39,515 bases of DNA from Bacillota bacterium (GTDB lineage Bacteria; Bacillota; Clostridia; Christensenellales; QAND01): the NCBI GenBank assembly GCA_003150225.1, contig QAND01000025.1, positions 1-39,515 on the forward strand, in the 5' to 3' direction. The position numbers and the translations under genes were made by a program. Under the pieces are notes generated by a model, which worked only from the letters and a program-made list of their open reading frames with translations, made no database searches and was not told the origin of the DNA. Positions 22,267 to 31,222 of the stretch are shown piece by piece. Within the stretch, counting starts at the first letter, position 1. The number at the start of each line of letters is the position of its first letter.

Positions 22267-24093
22267 TCAACCTTTTTTGGCCCGGCTCTGTTCCTTCATC
22301 CGCTGACTGTTGTTGAGGGTGCGCTTGCGGAGCCGCAGGTTTTGGGGGGTCACCTCCAAAAGCTCATCGTCCGCCAGAAATTCCAGGCATTCCTCCAGGC
22401 TCATCCGCCGGGGCGGCACCAGCCGCAGGGCCTCGTCGCTGCCCGACGCCCGCATATTGGTCATCTGCTTCTTGCGGCAGACGTTGACGGCGATGTCGTC
22501 CTGCTTGGGGGAATATCCCACCACCATGCCCTCGTACACCGGGGTGCCGGGGCCAATGAACAACACGCCCCGGTCCTGGGCCCCAAAGAGGCCGTAGGCC
22601 ACCGCTTCCCCGGTCTCAAAGGCGATCAGGGAGCCGGTAAACCGCCGGGTCACCTCTCCCCGGAAGGGCTGGTAGCTGTCGAACACCGAGTTCATGATGC
22701 CCTCTCCCCGGGTATCCGTCAAAAACTCGCTGCGGTAACCCAGCAGGCCCCGGGAGGGAATTAAATATTCCAGCCGGGTGCGGCTGCCCTGGGGGGTCAT
22801 TTGGAGCATCTCCCCCTTTCGCTGGGCGATCTTCTGCATGACGGCCCCCACGCTTTCCTCGGGTACGTCGATGACCAGCCGCTCCACCGGCTCAAAGCGC
22901 TTGCCGTCCACCTCCCGGTACAGCACCCGGGGGGTGCTGACGGAGAACTCATACCCCTCCCGGCGCATGGTCTCGATGAGGATGGATAGGTGCATCTCAC
23001 CTCGGCCAGCCACCAGGAAGCTATCGGTGCTGTCCCCGTCCTTGACCCTTAGGGACACATCCTTTAAAAGCTCCCGGTACAGCCGTTCCCGAAGCTGGCG
23101 AGAGGTGACAAACTTCCCCTCCCGGCCCGCAAAGGGGCTGTCGTTTACCGAGAAGGTCATCTCGATGGTGGGCTCGCTGATCCTGGCAAAGGGCAGGGCC
23201 TCGGGCTGGCTCAGGGAGGTGATGGTCTCCCCGATGGTGATGTCCACCAGGCCGCTGATGCAGACGATATCCCCCATCCGGGCGGATTCCACCGCCGTCC
23301 GCTTCAGGCCATCGATCTGGTAGAGGTTGACCACCTTTGCCCGATAGGGGGCGTGCTTTTCATGGTAATCGCAGACCATGACCTCCTGCTGCTGCCGAAC
23401 GGCGCCCCGCTGGATGCGCCCAATGGCGATGCGCCCCACATAATCGTTATAGTCGATGGAGGACACCAGCATCTGCAGCTCGCCCTCTCCATCCCCCTCG
23501 GGGGCGGGGATATATTCCAAAATGGTTTCAAAGAGAGCCCGTAAATCGGCGTCCTGGTGATCGGGGCTGCGGGAAGCGGTACCCGCCCTGCCGGAACAGT
23601 AGATGATGGGACTGTCCAGCTGCTCCTCATTGGCGTTGAGGTCCATCAAGAGCTCCAGCACCTCATCTACCACCTCGTGGATCCGGGCGTCCGGCCGGTC
23701 GATCTTATTGATGACGATGATGACCCGGTGGTTCATCTCCAGGGCCTTTTGCAGCACAAACCGGGTCTGGGGCATGGGGCCCTCGGCAGCGTCCACCAAG
23801 AGGATTACGCCGTTGACCATCCCCAGAGTCCGCTCCACCTCGCCGCTGAAGTCGGCATGGCCAGGGGTGTCCACGATGTTGATCTTTACGTCTTTATAGT
23901 GCACCGAGGTGTTTTTCGCCAGGATGGTAATGCCCCGCTCCCGCTCCAGGTCGTTGTTATCCATGACCCGTTCCTCCACCACCTGGTTCTCCCGGTACAC
24001 GCCTCCCTGTTTTAGCAGCTCGTCCACCAAGGTGGTCTTGCCATGGTCCACGTGGGCGATAATGGCGATATTCCGTAAATCATTCCGTATCAT
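22267..24093 (-). CDS. typA: Ribosome-associated GTPase TypA/BipA
   Basis: 608 residues, as in other bacteria. Translational GTPase of the EF-G type that binds 70S ribosomes and helps ribosome assembly and stress adaptation. Visible: AHVDHGKTT (G1, residues about 12-20), RGITI (G2), DTPGHADF (G3), NKID (G4), then domain II, an EF-G-like domain V and the BipA-specific C-terminal domain. The ATG at 24093 ([12 protein letters not shown]) follows AGGAG by ten bases. The in-frame extension to 24201 includes the promoter and is rejected. Monocistronic. Confidence 0.96.
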   Translation of the reverse strand: MIRNDLRNIAIIAHVDHGKTTLVDELLKQGGVYRENQVVEERVMDNNDLERERGITILAKNTSVHYKDVKINIVDTPGHADFSGEVERTLGMVNGVILLVDAAEGPMPQTRFVLQKALEMNHRVIIVINKIDRPDARIHEVVDEVLELLMDLNANEEQLDSPIIYCSGRAGTASRSPDHQDADLRALFETILEYIPAPEGDGEGELQMLVSSIDYNDYVGRIAIGRIQRGAVRQQQEVMVCDYHEKHAPYRAKVVNLYQIDGLKRTAVESARMGDIVCISGLVDITIGETITSLSQPEALPFARISEPTIEMTFSVNDSPFAGREGKFVTSRQLRERLYRELLKDVSLRVKDGDSTDSFLVAGRGEMHLSILIETMRREGYEFSVSTPRVLYREVDGKRFEPVERLVIDVPEESVGAVMQKIAQRKGEMLQMTPQGSRTRLEYLIPSRGLLGYRSEFLTDTRGEGIMNSVFDSYQPFRGEVTRRFTGSLIAFETGEAVAYGLFGAQDRGVLFIGPGTPVYEGMVVGYSPKQDDIAVNVCRKKQMTNMRASGSDEALRLVPPRRMSLEECLEFLADDELLEVTPQNLRLRKRTLNNSQRMKEQSRAKKG

Positions 24094-24157
24094 TGCAATT
24101 CTGCTCCTAACCGCGATCCCGATTTTCGTTGTATTGTCTGTGTTTTCACAAATGTTT

Positions 24158-24163
24158 ATTATA
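24158..24163 (-). promoter_or_regulatory. -10 box of typA
   Basis: TATAAT on the minus strand, with TTGCGG 17 bases upstream (24186-24181) as a weak -35 box. The leader would be about 60 bases. Confidence 0.55.
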
Positions 24164-24200
24164 CAACAAGGATGTTTTTCCCGCAAACCCTCTGAAAACA

Positions 24201-24227
24201 AAAAAAGAAGCCTTGACGGCTTCTTTT
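24201..24227 (-). terminator. Terminator after the glycosyltransferase gene
   Basis: Stem AAAAGAAGCC/GGCTTCTTTT (24203-24212 with 24218-24227), loop of five, T-rich on the minus strand. It ends the capsular-sugar transcript. Confidence 0.85.
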
Positions 24228-24234
24228 GGTTTTT

Positions 24235-25419
24235 TTATAGAAGGGCCTGGTACAGCGCAAGGTACGCCTCGAACATGCCGTCCTTGCCAAAACGCCGGGA
24301 TCGGGCAAGGCAAGCCTCCCGGGAAAACCTTTGTTCTTGGATCCCTCGAGCCAGTGCCTCCACATCTCCCTTATTCACCGTGAGGCCGCAGGTCTCGTCC
24401 AAGGCCTCGGGACTTCCCCCCGTGGCGTAGGTGATCACCGGGGTGCCGCAGGCCAGGGCTTCCAGGTTGGTGGTGGGAAAGTTATCCTCCCAAGTGGGAT
24501 TTACGAACACCTGGGCCAGGGAGTAGAGCTGAGCCAGCTCCTCCGTGCTATCCGTCCGGGGAATCCCCTTGATCTTTGCAGGAAGCCCCTCCATCTGCTG
24601 AGGACTGAGCCCCACCAAAGCCACGGTGTACTCCTCAGGCAGCAGTTCTGCCAGTTGGCAGAAATCCCGGAGCCCCTTACGGTCTTCCCAAACGTTGGCC
24701 ACCCCCAGGACGATAGGGCCGTCCCCCAGGCCGTACTTCTCCCGGGCGGTCCCTTCCCTGGGCCGGAAGGTCTCAAGGTCGATGCCGTTGGGGATCACCC
24801 TTAGGGGATATTCCCCCAGAAAGGACTCCCGCGCCAGACTCCCCAAAAAGCGGGAAGGGGTCACCACCGTCATCCGGGGCAGACCGGTAAACAGAGCTCT
24901 CTTTTTCCGGTAATTGGATTTGGAGTTGTCCAGCAACAGGCTAGCGGGGTATTCCCCCTTTTGGGGGCAGGAAAAACACCCCTCCCGCCAGCGCCCGCAG
25001 CCAACGTAATCGAAATAGGCGCAGTGGCCGGTAAAGGGCCAGCAGTCATGGAGGGTCCAGACCACCGGTTTCCCGGTCTTCCGAAGGTAATCAAACAGCA
25101 GCCCCACATGGAGGTAGTAGCCATGAAGGTTATGCAGATGGATCAGATCCGGGTCATAGGCCTCCGCCCAGAGGAGAAAATCCTTGGTGGCTCCCCGGGA
25201 TCCGAATCCCGTCCGGTCTAGAAGCCGAGCGTATGCCCCATGGGCTTTCACGTCCAGATCGGTGCCGATGCGGATATGCTCCACCTCCCCCATGGGCTCC
25301 TTCCGCCCATAGGCCACGATGGATTGGTGCCCCTCTCGCTCCAGCACCCGGCTCAGATCCGCGGCGATGCGTCCGGTGCTGCCCACGCCGCAGACGGAGT
25401 TGATCATCAATACCTTCAT
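24235..25419 (-). CDS. Family 4 glycosyltransferase, probable L-FucNAc transferase
   Basis: 394 residues. GT-B fold retaining glycosyltransferase: the N-terminal Rossmann half begins [19 protein letters not shown]; the middle has [14 protein letters not shown]; the donor-binding half has the E-x7-E motif in [21 protein letters not shown]. Two Cys clusters ([15 protein letters not shown]) near residue 140 are a feature of capsular glycosyltransferases of the CapL/WbuB-like group. It lies one base after the capG stop. Transfer of the sugar made by the three preceding genes is a natural role, but acceptor and linkage cannot be read from the sequence. The last gene of its operon. Confidence 0.88.
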   Translation of the reverse strand: MKVLMINSVCGVGSTGRIAADLSRVLEREGHQSIVAYGRKEPMGEVEHIRIGTDLDVKAHGAYARLLDRTGFGSRGATKDFLLWAEAYDPDLIHLHNLHGYYLHVGLLFDYLRKTGKPVVWTLHDCWPFTGHCAYFDYVGCGRWREGCFSCPQKGEYPASLLLDNSKSNYRKKRALFTGLPRMTVVTPSRFLGSLARESFLGEYPLRVIPNGIDLETFRPREGTAREKYGLGDGPIVLGVANVWEDRKGLRDFCQLAELLPEEYTVALVGLSPQQMEGLPAKIKGIPRTDSTEELAQLYSLAQVFVNPTWEDNFPTTNLEALACGTPVITYATGGSPEALDETCGLTVNKGDVEALARGIQEQRFSREACLARSRRFGKDGMFEAYLALYQALL

Positions 25420-25420
25420 G

Positions 25421-26545
25421 CTAGTTTCCCCATACCACCCGGTTTACGATCTTTACATAGCTCTGAATCAGCTTGACCACCTTTGTCGAAACGTTGGTAT
25501 CCCGGTAATCGGGGGCCAGGATGCCAGTTTCCCCGTTCCTGGCCATGGCCACCGCCAGCTCCACCGCCTGATTGACCTCCTCCCCCGTAATGCCGCCCAG
25601 CACCACGGTGCCCTTATCCAACACCTCGGGGCGCTCGGTGCTGGTGCGAAGCAAAACCCCCACAAAGCCCAATAGAGCGCTCTCCTCCGACAGGGTGCCG
25701 CTATCCGAAAGCACACAGAAGCTGTTCATCTGGAGCTTGTTGTAGTCCAGGAACCCGAAGGGGGGCAGGCTCTGCACCAGAGGGTGGAATCGGAACCCTT
25801 GGCTCTCAATGCGTTTACGGCTCCGGGGATGGGTGGAATAGATCACCGGCATCTGATACGTCTCTGCCATGTGGTTGATAGCGGTCATCAGGGAGAAGAA
25901 ATGTTCCTCCTGGTCGATATTCTCCTCCCGGTGGGCGGATACCAGAATGTACTGCCCAGCCGTAAGGCCCAGCCGCTCCAGCACGTCGCTGGCCTGAATG
26001 CGCTCCCGGTTCCGTTCCAGTACCTGGGCCATGGGGGAGCCCGTCACAAAGATACGCTCCTTTGGAATCCCCTCGGACAAAAGGTATCGGCGGCTGTGCT
26101 CGGTGTAGGGCAGGTTTACGTCAGAGATGTGATCCACAATCCGCCGATTGATCTCCTCGGGCACGTTCTCGTCAAAGCAGCGGTTGCCCGCCTCCATATG
26201 GAAGATGGGAATCTTCAGCCGTTTTGCGGAGATAGCGGATAGGGCGGAGTTGGTATCCCCCAGGATCAAAAGGGCGTCCGGCCGCTCCTCTTGCAGCACC
26301 TCGTAGCTCCGGGAAATGATATTTCCCATGGTCTCCCCCAAGCCCTTTCCGGCGCTATTGAGGTAGTGATCCGGCGCCCGAAGGCCCAGCTCCTCAAAAA
26401 ACACCTGGTTTAGGGTATAATCCCAATTCTGGCCGGTATGGACCAGCACATGGCGGAAATACCGGTCGCAGGCCTTGATCACCTCGGACAGCCGGATGAT
26501 CTCAGGACGGGTGCCTAGGATGGTCATCACCTTTAGCTTTTCCAT
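25421..26545 (-). CDS. capG: UDP-N-acetyl-L-talosamine 2-epimerase (CapG/FnlC)
   Basis: 374 residues. Third step to UDP-N-acetyl-L-fucosamine: inverts C2 of UDP-L-TalNAc. The family of non-hydrolysing UDP-GlcNAc 2-epimerases is evident: TILGTRPEIIRLSEV (about 7-21), LVHTGQNWDYTLN, LILGDTNSALSA, HMEAGNRCFDENVPEE, and VTGSPM. The ATG at 26545 (MEKLKVMT) follows GAGGAGG; the longer frame to 26587 overlaps capF and is rejected. CapG over WecB is inferred from the neighbours CapE and CapF. Gap to capF is one base. Confidence 0.92.
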   Translation of the reverse strand: MEKLKVMTILGTRPEIIRLSEVIKACDRYFRHVLVHTGQNWDYTLNQVFFEELGLRAPDHYLNSAGKGLGETMGNIISRSYEVLQEERPDALLILGDTNSALSAISAKRLKIPIFHMEAGNRCFDENVPEEINRRIVDHISDVNLPYTEHSRRYLLSEGIPKERIFVTGSPMAQVLERNRERIQASDVLERLGLTAGQYILVSAHREENIDQEEHFFSLMTAINHMAETYQMPVIYSTHPRSRKRIESQGFRFHPLVQSLPPFGFLDYNKLQMNSFCVLSDSGTLSEESALLGFVGVLLRTSTERPEVLDKGTVVLGGITGEEVNQAVELAVAMARNGETGILAPDYRDTNVSTKVVKLIQSYVKIVNRVVWGN

Positions 26546-26546
26546 G

Positions 26547-27668
26547 CTAAACCTCCTCGTAGAAGGTGTCGGGATGGAGGGGGTCAAAGCTTTCGCTGGC
26601 CCACATCACCGTCACCAGGTCGTCCTGGCCTACGTTGGTGATGGAATGGGTATAGCCGGTGGGGATATCCACCACCATAAGCCGTTCCCCCGACACCCGG
26701 TATTCCGTCACATCTTCCTGTCCAACGCGCCGAAAACGGATGAGGCCCTCCCCCTTGACCACCAGGAACTTCTCGTTCTTGGTGTGATGCCAGTGGTTGC
26801 CCTTGGTAACGCCAGGCTTTGCCACGTTGACGGACACCTGGCCCCGGTCTGGGGTACGGAGGAACTCGGTAAAGCTGCCCCGTTCATCGGCATGGGTCAG
26901 AAGGGGATAGGCGAATCCATCCTCCGGCAGATAGCTGAGATAGGCGGCGTACAGCTTAGCGGTAAGGCCGTCCGGATCCAGATGGGGCACCAGCCGGTTT
27001 TCCCGGCTTTCGGCAAAAAAGCGGAGGGTGAGCTCCAAATCCGCCACGGTGATGGGATACTCCGGATACACGCCGCAGTACCGATCCCGCTGATGGGGCC
27101 GTCCCGCCAGCGCCCGGAGGAATTCCCGGCACAGGTCGTCGATATAGACCAAGGACAGACGGGCGGAGGGGTCGTTTACCGTTACCGGAAGCCCTCTGGC
27201 GATATTATGGCAGAAGGTGGCCACCACGCTATTGTAGTTAGGACGGCACCATTTGCCAAAGAGGTTGGGCAGACGGTACACATAGACCGGAGCCCCCGAC
27301 CGCTCCCCATAGGCAAACACCGCTTCCTCGGCGGCCCGCTTACTCCTGCCGTAGGGGTTTTCCCGTTCTGCCTGAATGGAGCTGGACAGCACCACCGGTA
27401 CCGGCCGCTCCTGGGTCAGAAGCAAATCCAGCAATTCCTGGGTAAAGCCCCGGTTGCCGGTATCGAATTCCTCTGGATCCTGGGGCCGGTTTACCCCCGC
27501 CAGGTGAAAGACAAACCCGGCTCGGGACACATACTCCCTAAGCCGGGCCGGGGAATCCGCGACATCGTAGCAAAGGACCTCCCGCCGGGGGTCCTCCTGC
27601 ATGAGCCACTGCACCAGGTTTTTGCCCACAAAGCCCCTGGCGCCCGTTACCAAAATGGCGTCGTTCAT
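26547..27668 (-). CDS. capF: Bifunctional UDP-sugar epimerase/reductase (CapF/FnlB)
   Basis: 373 residues. Second step to UDP-L-FucNAc: the C-terminal cupin domain epimerises C3 of the 4-keto intermediate, and the N-terminal Rossmann domain reduces C4 with NADPH, giving UDP-N-acetyl-L-talosamine. The N-terminal half has VTGARGFVGKNL and the PYGRSKRAAEE block with Tyr and Lys. The C-terminal half (about 255-373) has the cupin metal site GNHWHHTKNEKF followed by a strand-rich region. This two-domain order is diagnostic for CapF. The ATG overlaps the capE stop by four bases. Confidence 0.95.
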   Translation of the reverse strand: MNDAILVTGARGFVGKNLVQWLMQEDPRREVLCYDVADSPARLREYVSRAGFVFHLAGVNRPQDPEEFDTGNRGFTQELLDLLLTQERPVPVVLSSSIQAERENPYGRSKRAAEEAVFAYGERSGAPVYVYRLPNLFGKWCRPNYNSVVATFCHNIARGLPVTVNDPSARLSLVYIDDLCREFLRALAGRPHQRDRYCGVYPEYPITVADLELTLRFFAESRENRLVPHLDPDGLTAKLYAAYLSYLPEDGFAYPLLTHADERGSFTEFLRTPDRGQVSVNVAKPGVTKGNHWHHTKNEKFLVVKGEGLIRFRRVGQEDVTEYRVSGERLMVVDIPTGYTHSITNVGQDDLVTVMWASESFDPLHPDTFYEEV

Positions 27669-28678
27669 TTTAAGTTCTCCAATACCTCTTGCATATAGTC
27701 CAGCCGCAGCAGCAGCTGTTTGGTTCCCTCCACATCCAGGCGGGTTGTATTGTGGGAGGTATACTCCCAGCCGTACTCCTCCTGAATCTTTCCTTCGGTA
27801 AAATATTTGTTGTAGTTCAGATCCCGGTTATCGGCGGGGATCTTGTAGTATTCCCCCAGGTCCACGGCGTGGGCCATCTCCTCTTTGGTCACCAGGGTTT
27901 CATAGAGCTTCTCCCCATGGCGGGTACCGATGTAGCTGATGGGATGATCCGGTACCCCCATCACCTCCCGAATGGCTACCGCCAAATCGCCGATGGTGCT
28001 GGCCGGGGACTTCTGCACAAAGCGGTCTCCGGGCTGGCCTTTTTCAAAGGCATAGAGTACCAGGTCCACAGCGTCGGAAAGGGACATCAAATACCGGGTC
28101 ATGTTGGGGTCGGTGATGGTGATGGGCTGCCCCGAGAGAATTTGCTCCACAAACAGGGGGATTACCGAACCCCGGGAAGCCATGACGTTGCCATACCGGG
28201 TGCCGCAGATTACCGTGCCGCCGCAGGTTCTGGATTTGGCCACCATGACCTTTTCCATCAGCGCCTTGCTCATACCCATGGCGTTGATGGGGTACACCGC
28301 CTTATCGGTGGAGAGGCAGACCACCCGTTTTACCCCGTAGGCGATGGCGGCTGAGAGGACGTTCTCCGTCCCCATAATATTGGTCTTGACCGCCTCCATG
28401 GGGAAGAATTCACAGGAGGGTACCTGCTTTAAGGCGGCGGCATGGAAGATATAATCCACCCCCGGCATCACCTGCTCCACCGAATGGTAGTCCCGCACAT
28501 CCCCGATGTAGAACTTGACCTTATCGTTGCCCAGGGCCTTGCGCATATCGTCCTGTTTTTTTTCATCCCGGGAAAAGATACGAATCTCCCCGATGTCGCT
28601 GGACAAAAACCGGCGCAGGACGGCGTTTCCAAAGGACCCCGTCCCCCCCGTAATCAAAAGGGTTTTATCACGAAACAT
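27665..28678 (-). CDS. capE: UDP-GlcNAc 4,6-dehydratase/5-epimerase (CapE/FnlA)
   Basis: 337 residues. First step to UDP-L-FucNAc. Short-chain reductase fold with TGGTGSFGNAVLRRF (about 10-24) and the active-site segment NAMGMSKALMEK, in which the usual Tyr of YxxxK is replaced by Met (MxxxK); this is the mark of the inverting dehydratases CapE, FlaA1 and PseB. HAAALKQVPSCEFFPMEAVKTN is the substrate-binding block. The ATG at 28678 follows GGAG by eight bases. PseB (pseudaminate) would be the alternative, but capF next to it settles the pathway. Confidence 0.95.
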   Translation of the reverse strand: MFRDKTLLITGGTGSFGNAVLRRFLSSDIGEIRIFSRDEKKQDDMRKALGNDKVKFYIGDVRDYHSVEQVMPGVDYIFHAAALKQVPSCEFFPMEAVKTNIMGTENVLSAAIAYGVKRVVCLSTDKAVYPINAMGMSKALMEKVMVAKSRTCGGTVICGTRYGNVMASRGSVIPLFVEQILSGQPITITDPNMTRYLMSLSDAVDLVLYAFEKGQPGDRFVQKSPASTIGDLAVAIREVMGVPDHPISYIGTRHGEKLYETLVTKEEMAHAVDLGEYYKIPADNRDLNYNKYFTEGKIQEEYGWEYTSHNTTRLDVEGTKQLLLRLDYMQEVLENLK

Positions 28679-28772
28679 AAAGAACGCTCCTATATGGCAT
28701 CATTGGCATCTATAATCATGGTTATTCTACTGCATCCGTGGGGATTTTGCCACCCCAAACCGAGGAAAGAGG

Positions 28773-30590
28773 CTATTCCTGCATCAATTCTTCCACCTGA
28801 TTCAGCCAGATGCTGGCATAGGCGTCGCTGGGCATGACCCACTGGCCTCGAGGGGAGAGGCCCACGCCATAAACGCCGGGCCCATCCGGCAGGCAGGACC
28901 GCTTGAACTGGGCCGCAAAGAATCGCTTATAGAACAGCTCCATCCAGCGAAGGATGGTGTCTTTTTCATACCGTCCATGGAAGGCCCGCTCAGCCAACCG
29001 CAAAATTTTTCTGGGCCCACTGCCGTATTTTAAGCAGTGGTACAGAAAGAAATCGTGAAGCTCATAAGGCCCTACCACCTCCTCGGTGATCTGGCCAATC
29101 TCCCCGTCGGCGCCCGGTAGAAGCTCGGGGCTCACGGGAGTATCCACGATATCCCGAATGGCCTCAGCCGCTGGGGCGTAGGCCGGCTCCTGGGCCAGCA
29201 GAAGCAGCATCTGGCGAATCAAGGTTTTGGGCAGATTGGCGTTGACCCCATACATGGACATGTGATCCCCGTTATAGGTAGCCCAGCCCAGGGCCAGCTC
29301 GGATAGGTCCCCGGTGCCCACCACCAGGCCCCCTTCCATGTTGGCCAGATCCATCAGCACCTGGGTGCGCTCCCGGGCTTGGGCGTTCTCATAGGCTGCA
29401 TCCTGGGTGACCCCGTCATGGCCGATGTCCCGAAGGTGGCCCGCCACCGCTTCCCCCAGGGGAATCTCCCGCAGCTCCACTCCCAGTCCCCGGCACAGGG
29501 CCTGCGCATTTTGATAGGTACGGTTGCTGGTGCCAAAGCAGGGCATGGTTACCGCCAACACCTCCTGAGAATCCCAGCCCAGCAGTTCCATGGCGCGGAC
29601 CGCCACCAAAAGGGCCAAGGTGGAGTCCACCCCGCCGGAGATTCCAATGACCGCCCGCCTGGAAAAGGCACGCTCCATACGATGGGCCAGACCCTTTGCC
29701 TGGGCCGATAGGATGGTTTGGGCCAACTCTTTTGCCCGATCCTGAGGCAGCAGAAAGGGGGATGGGTTTACGGTCCGGGTGAACTGAGTTTCGGCTATGC
29801 CCAGGGAGAAGGGGATGGCCTCTCCCCGGGAGGAGGAGCTTACACGCTCCAGATCCAATTGAGCCACCGCCAGGCCTGTCTCAAAAACGCCGGTGCGGTT
29901 TAAGGACTCCCCGGCCTCCAGCACAGCGCAGCGGCCGTCCATAACGCCGTTGGTGGTGGATTCCCCCTCCCCAGCTCCCGCCCGCAGAAGAGCGGCGCCG
30001 CACCGATGGCTGAACCCATTCAGATCCGCCATGGTCCGATCCTCCACCGAAAAAAAGGCGGCGGCGGGATTTAACAGCACCGGGGCTTGGGTTTCAAATA
30101 CGTCTTCCTCCAGCCCGATGCCAAGCTCCAGTCCGGAAAGTTCCAAACAGGCCAGATGATAGCCCCAGCCCAGGGGAATGGAGCTGCCACCTCGGGAAAA
30201 AACGCCGGTCTCAGGCCCGGGAGAAAAAGGGGCCTGTGCCTCCCGCCGGGGACAGAGCCATAGCACCTCTCCTCCACCGATGGCCGCCGCGCAGTCGTAC
30301 AGCCGTCCACCTTGGCGGACCGGCAATCCCACCACCGCCAATAGATCCAGGCTCTTGGCGTTGGCAGCCAGTCGCAAAAGGGCATCCCAAGCTGCCGCCA
30401 GAAGCGCTTCCTGGCGGTACAGGTCCCCCAGAGTAGCTCCCGTTAGGCACAGCCGGGGCAGGACCATAACCTTAACCCCTTGCTCAGCCCCCCGCCGCAA
30501 GGCGGCAAGGGCGGCCCCGCCGTTATAGGCTGGATCCCCCGCCCGGATGGCAAAATTGCCGGCACCCACCGTTATGAATCCGTCTTTCAT
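28773..30590 (-). CDS. nadE: NAD synthetase with a degenerate glutaminase domain
   Basis: 605 residues, slightly short for glutamine-dependent NadE (about 640). Makes NAD from deamido-NAD. The C-terminal synthetase domain (about 285-605) looks intact: SGGVDS P-loop (318-323), TMPCFGTSNRTYQNA, GTGDLSELALGWATYNGDHMSMYGVN. The N-terminal domain (1-270) is a CN-hydrolase fold, but the three catalytic positions have changed: LPRLCLTG has Arg46 for the family Glu, CPRRE has Arg115 for the Lys, and GLEEDVF has Glu161 (or Leu160) for the nucleophilic Cys; the segment after Arg115 is also shortened. Glutamine hydrolysis is therefore unlikely; ammonia may be used directly. Other domain landmarks (AYN, GEGESTT) remain. 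The ATG overlaps the GNAT stop by four bases. Frame is uninterrupted. Confidence 0.93.
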   Translation of the reverse strand: MKDGFITVGAGNFAIRAGDPAYNGGAALAALRRGAEQGVKVMVLPRLCLTGATLGDLYRQEALLAAAWDALLRLAANAKSLDLLAVVGLPVRQGGRLYDCAAAIGGGEVLWLCPRREAQAPFSPGPETGVFSRGGSSIPLGWGYHLACLELSGLELGIGLEEDVFETQAPVLLNPAAAFFSVEDRTMADLNGFSHRCGAALLRAGAGEGESTTNGVMDGRCAVLEAGESLNRTGVFETGLAVAQLDLERVSSSSRGEAIPFSLGIAETQFTRTVNPSPFLLPQDRAKELAQTILSAQAKGLAHRMERAFSRRAVIGISGGVDSTLALLVAVRAMELLGWDSQEVLAVTMPCFGTSNRTYQNAQALCRGLGVELREIPLGEAVAGHLRDIGHDGVTQDAAYENAQARERTQVLMDLANMEGGLVVGTGDLSELALGWATYNGDHMSMYGVNANLPKTLIRQMLLLLAQEPAYAPAAEAIRDIVDTPVSPELLPGADGEIGQITEEVVGPYELHDFFLYHCLKYGSGPRKILRLAERAFHGRYEKDTILRWMELFYKRFFAAQFKRSCLPDGPGVYGVGLSPRGQWVMPSDAYASIWLNQVEELMQE

Positions 30591-31114
30591 GGCTGTTTCT
30601 CCAATCTTTTCTCATAGCAATAATAGGTCTGATGGGCCGCTGGACGATGGGGGAAGGTCAAAGAGCAGACAAACCGATACCCACACCGCAGAAACAGCGC
30701 TTGAGCAAACCGGTTGTCACTGTTGGTATCCACCCGCATCACGTCCTTGCCCTCCCTTATGGCGATGGCCTCCGCCCACTCCATGGCTAGGCTGGCTATG
30801 CCCTGTCCTTGGTATGCCTGATCCACCGCCAGGGCGTGAACCGTTAGAGGCGCGCCTGGATATCCCCAGGCTACCCTGTCATACAACTCCCCTTGGACGG
30901 GGTCCAGGATATAGGTTCCCGCCAGGGTTCCGTCCACATAAAATCCATATAGGATCCCTCGTGACAGGGCGTCACGGGCGACCTTAACCGTGGGATACAC
31001 CCCCGGCTCCCACTGCACGATACCGTTGGCCTTCTGAAAGGCGGCGGCTTGGTCATAGACCATCCCGATTTGCGCCAATTCGTCCGGCGCCGGGGGCCTC
31101 ACACAAAACTCCAT
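30587..31114 (-). CDS. GNAT family N-acetyltransferase
   Basis: 175 residues. Acetyl-CoA binding loop QAYQGQGIASLAMEWAEAIA (about 99-118), preceded by the beta-4 strand HALAVD and followed by the C-terminal NRFAQALFLRCGYRFV block. The N-terminal MVYDQAAAFQKANGIVQW recalls streptothricin- or aminoglycoside-type GNAT proteins of unknown substrate. ATG at 31114 follows GTAGGAGGATCG. First gene of the likely GNAT-nadE-capEFG-glycosyltransferase transcript; its stop overlaps nadE. Confidence 0.85.
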   Translation of the reverse strand: MEFCVRPPAPDELAQIGMVYDQAAAFQKANGIVQWEPGVYPTVKVARDALSRGILYGFYVDGTLAGTYILDPVQGELYDRVAWGYPGAPLTVHALAVDQAYQGQGIASLAMEWAEAIAIREGKDVMRVDTNSDNRFAQALFLRCGYRFVCSLTFPHRPAAHQTYYCYEKRLEKQP

Positions 31115-31137
31115 TGGATCGATCCTCCTACGGCCCT

Positions 31138-31166
31138 ATTATAGCCAAAGGAGCCCCATTTGCCCA
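31138..31166 (-). promoter_or_regulatory. Promoter of the GNAT-nadE-cap operon
   Basis: On the minus strand TGGGCA (31166-31161), 17-base spacer, TATAAT (31143-31138). The start site lies about 17 bases before the ATG. No terminator interrupts the five genes that follow; the only gap (95 bases, nadE to capE) has a short hairpin without a T-run. Confidence 0.65.
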
Positions 31167-31177
31167 GAACAAATCAA

Positions 31178-31209
31178 GGGCCCGTCCGGATCTGCTGCCG
31201 GACGGGCCC
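31178..31209. terminator. Hairpin between the sensor kinase and GNAT operons
   Basis: Perfect 12-bp stem GGGCCCGTCCGG/CCGGACGGGCCC with an 8-base loop. Only a mixed TTGATTTG follows on the minus strand, so it is a weak terminator or a folding barrier after phoR. Confidence 0.55.
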
Positions 31210-31222
31210 CAATGCGGCGCCT

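Noticed and set aside
26475..27698. 407-residue open frame on the plus strand
   Set aside because: Antisense to capF and capG, both of which have clear motifs.
28679..28772. Terminator between nadE and capE
   Set aside because: The TGGGG/CCCCA hairpin there is only 5 bp and lacks a following T-run on the minus strand.
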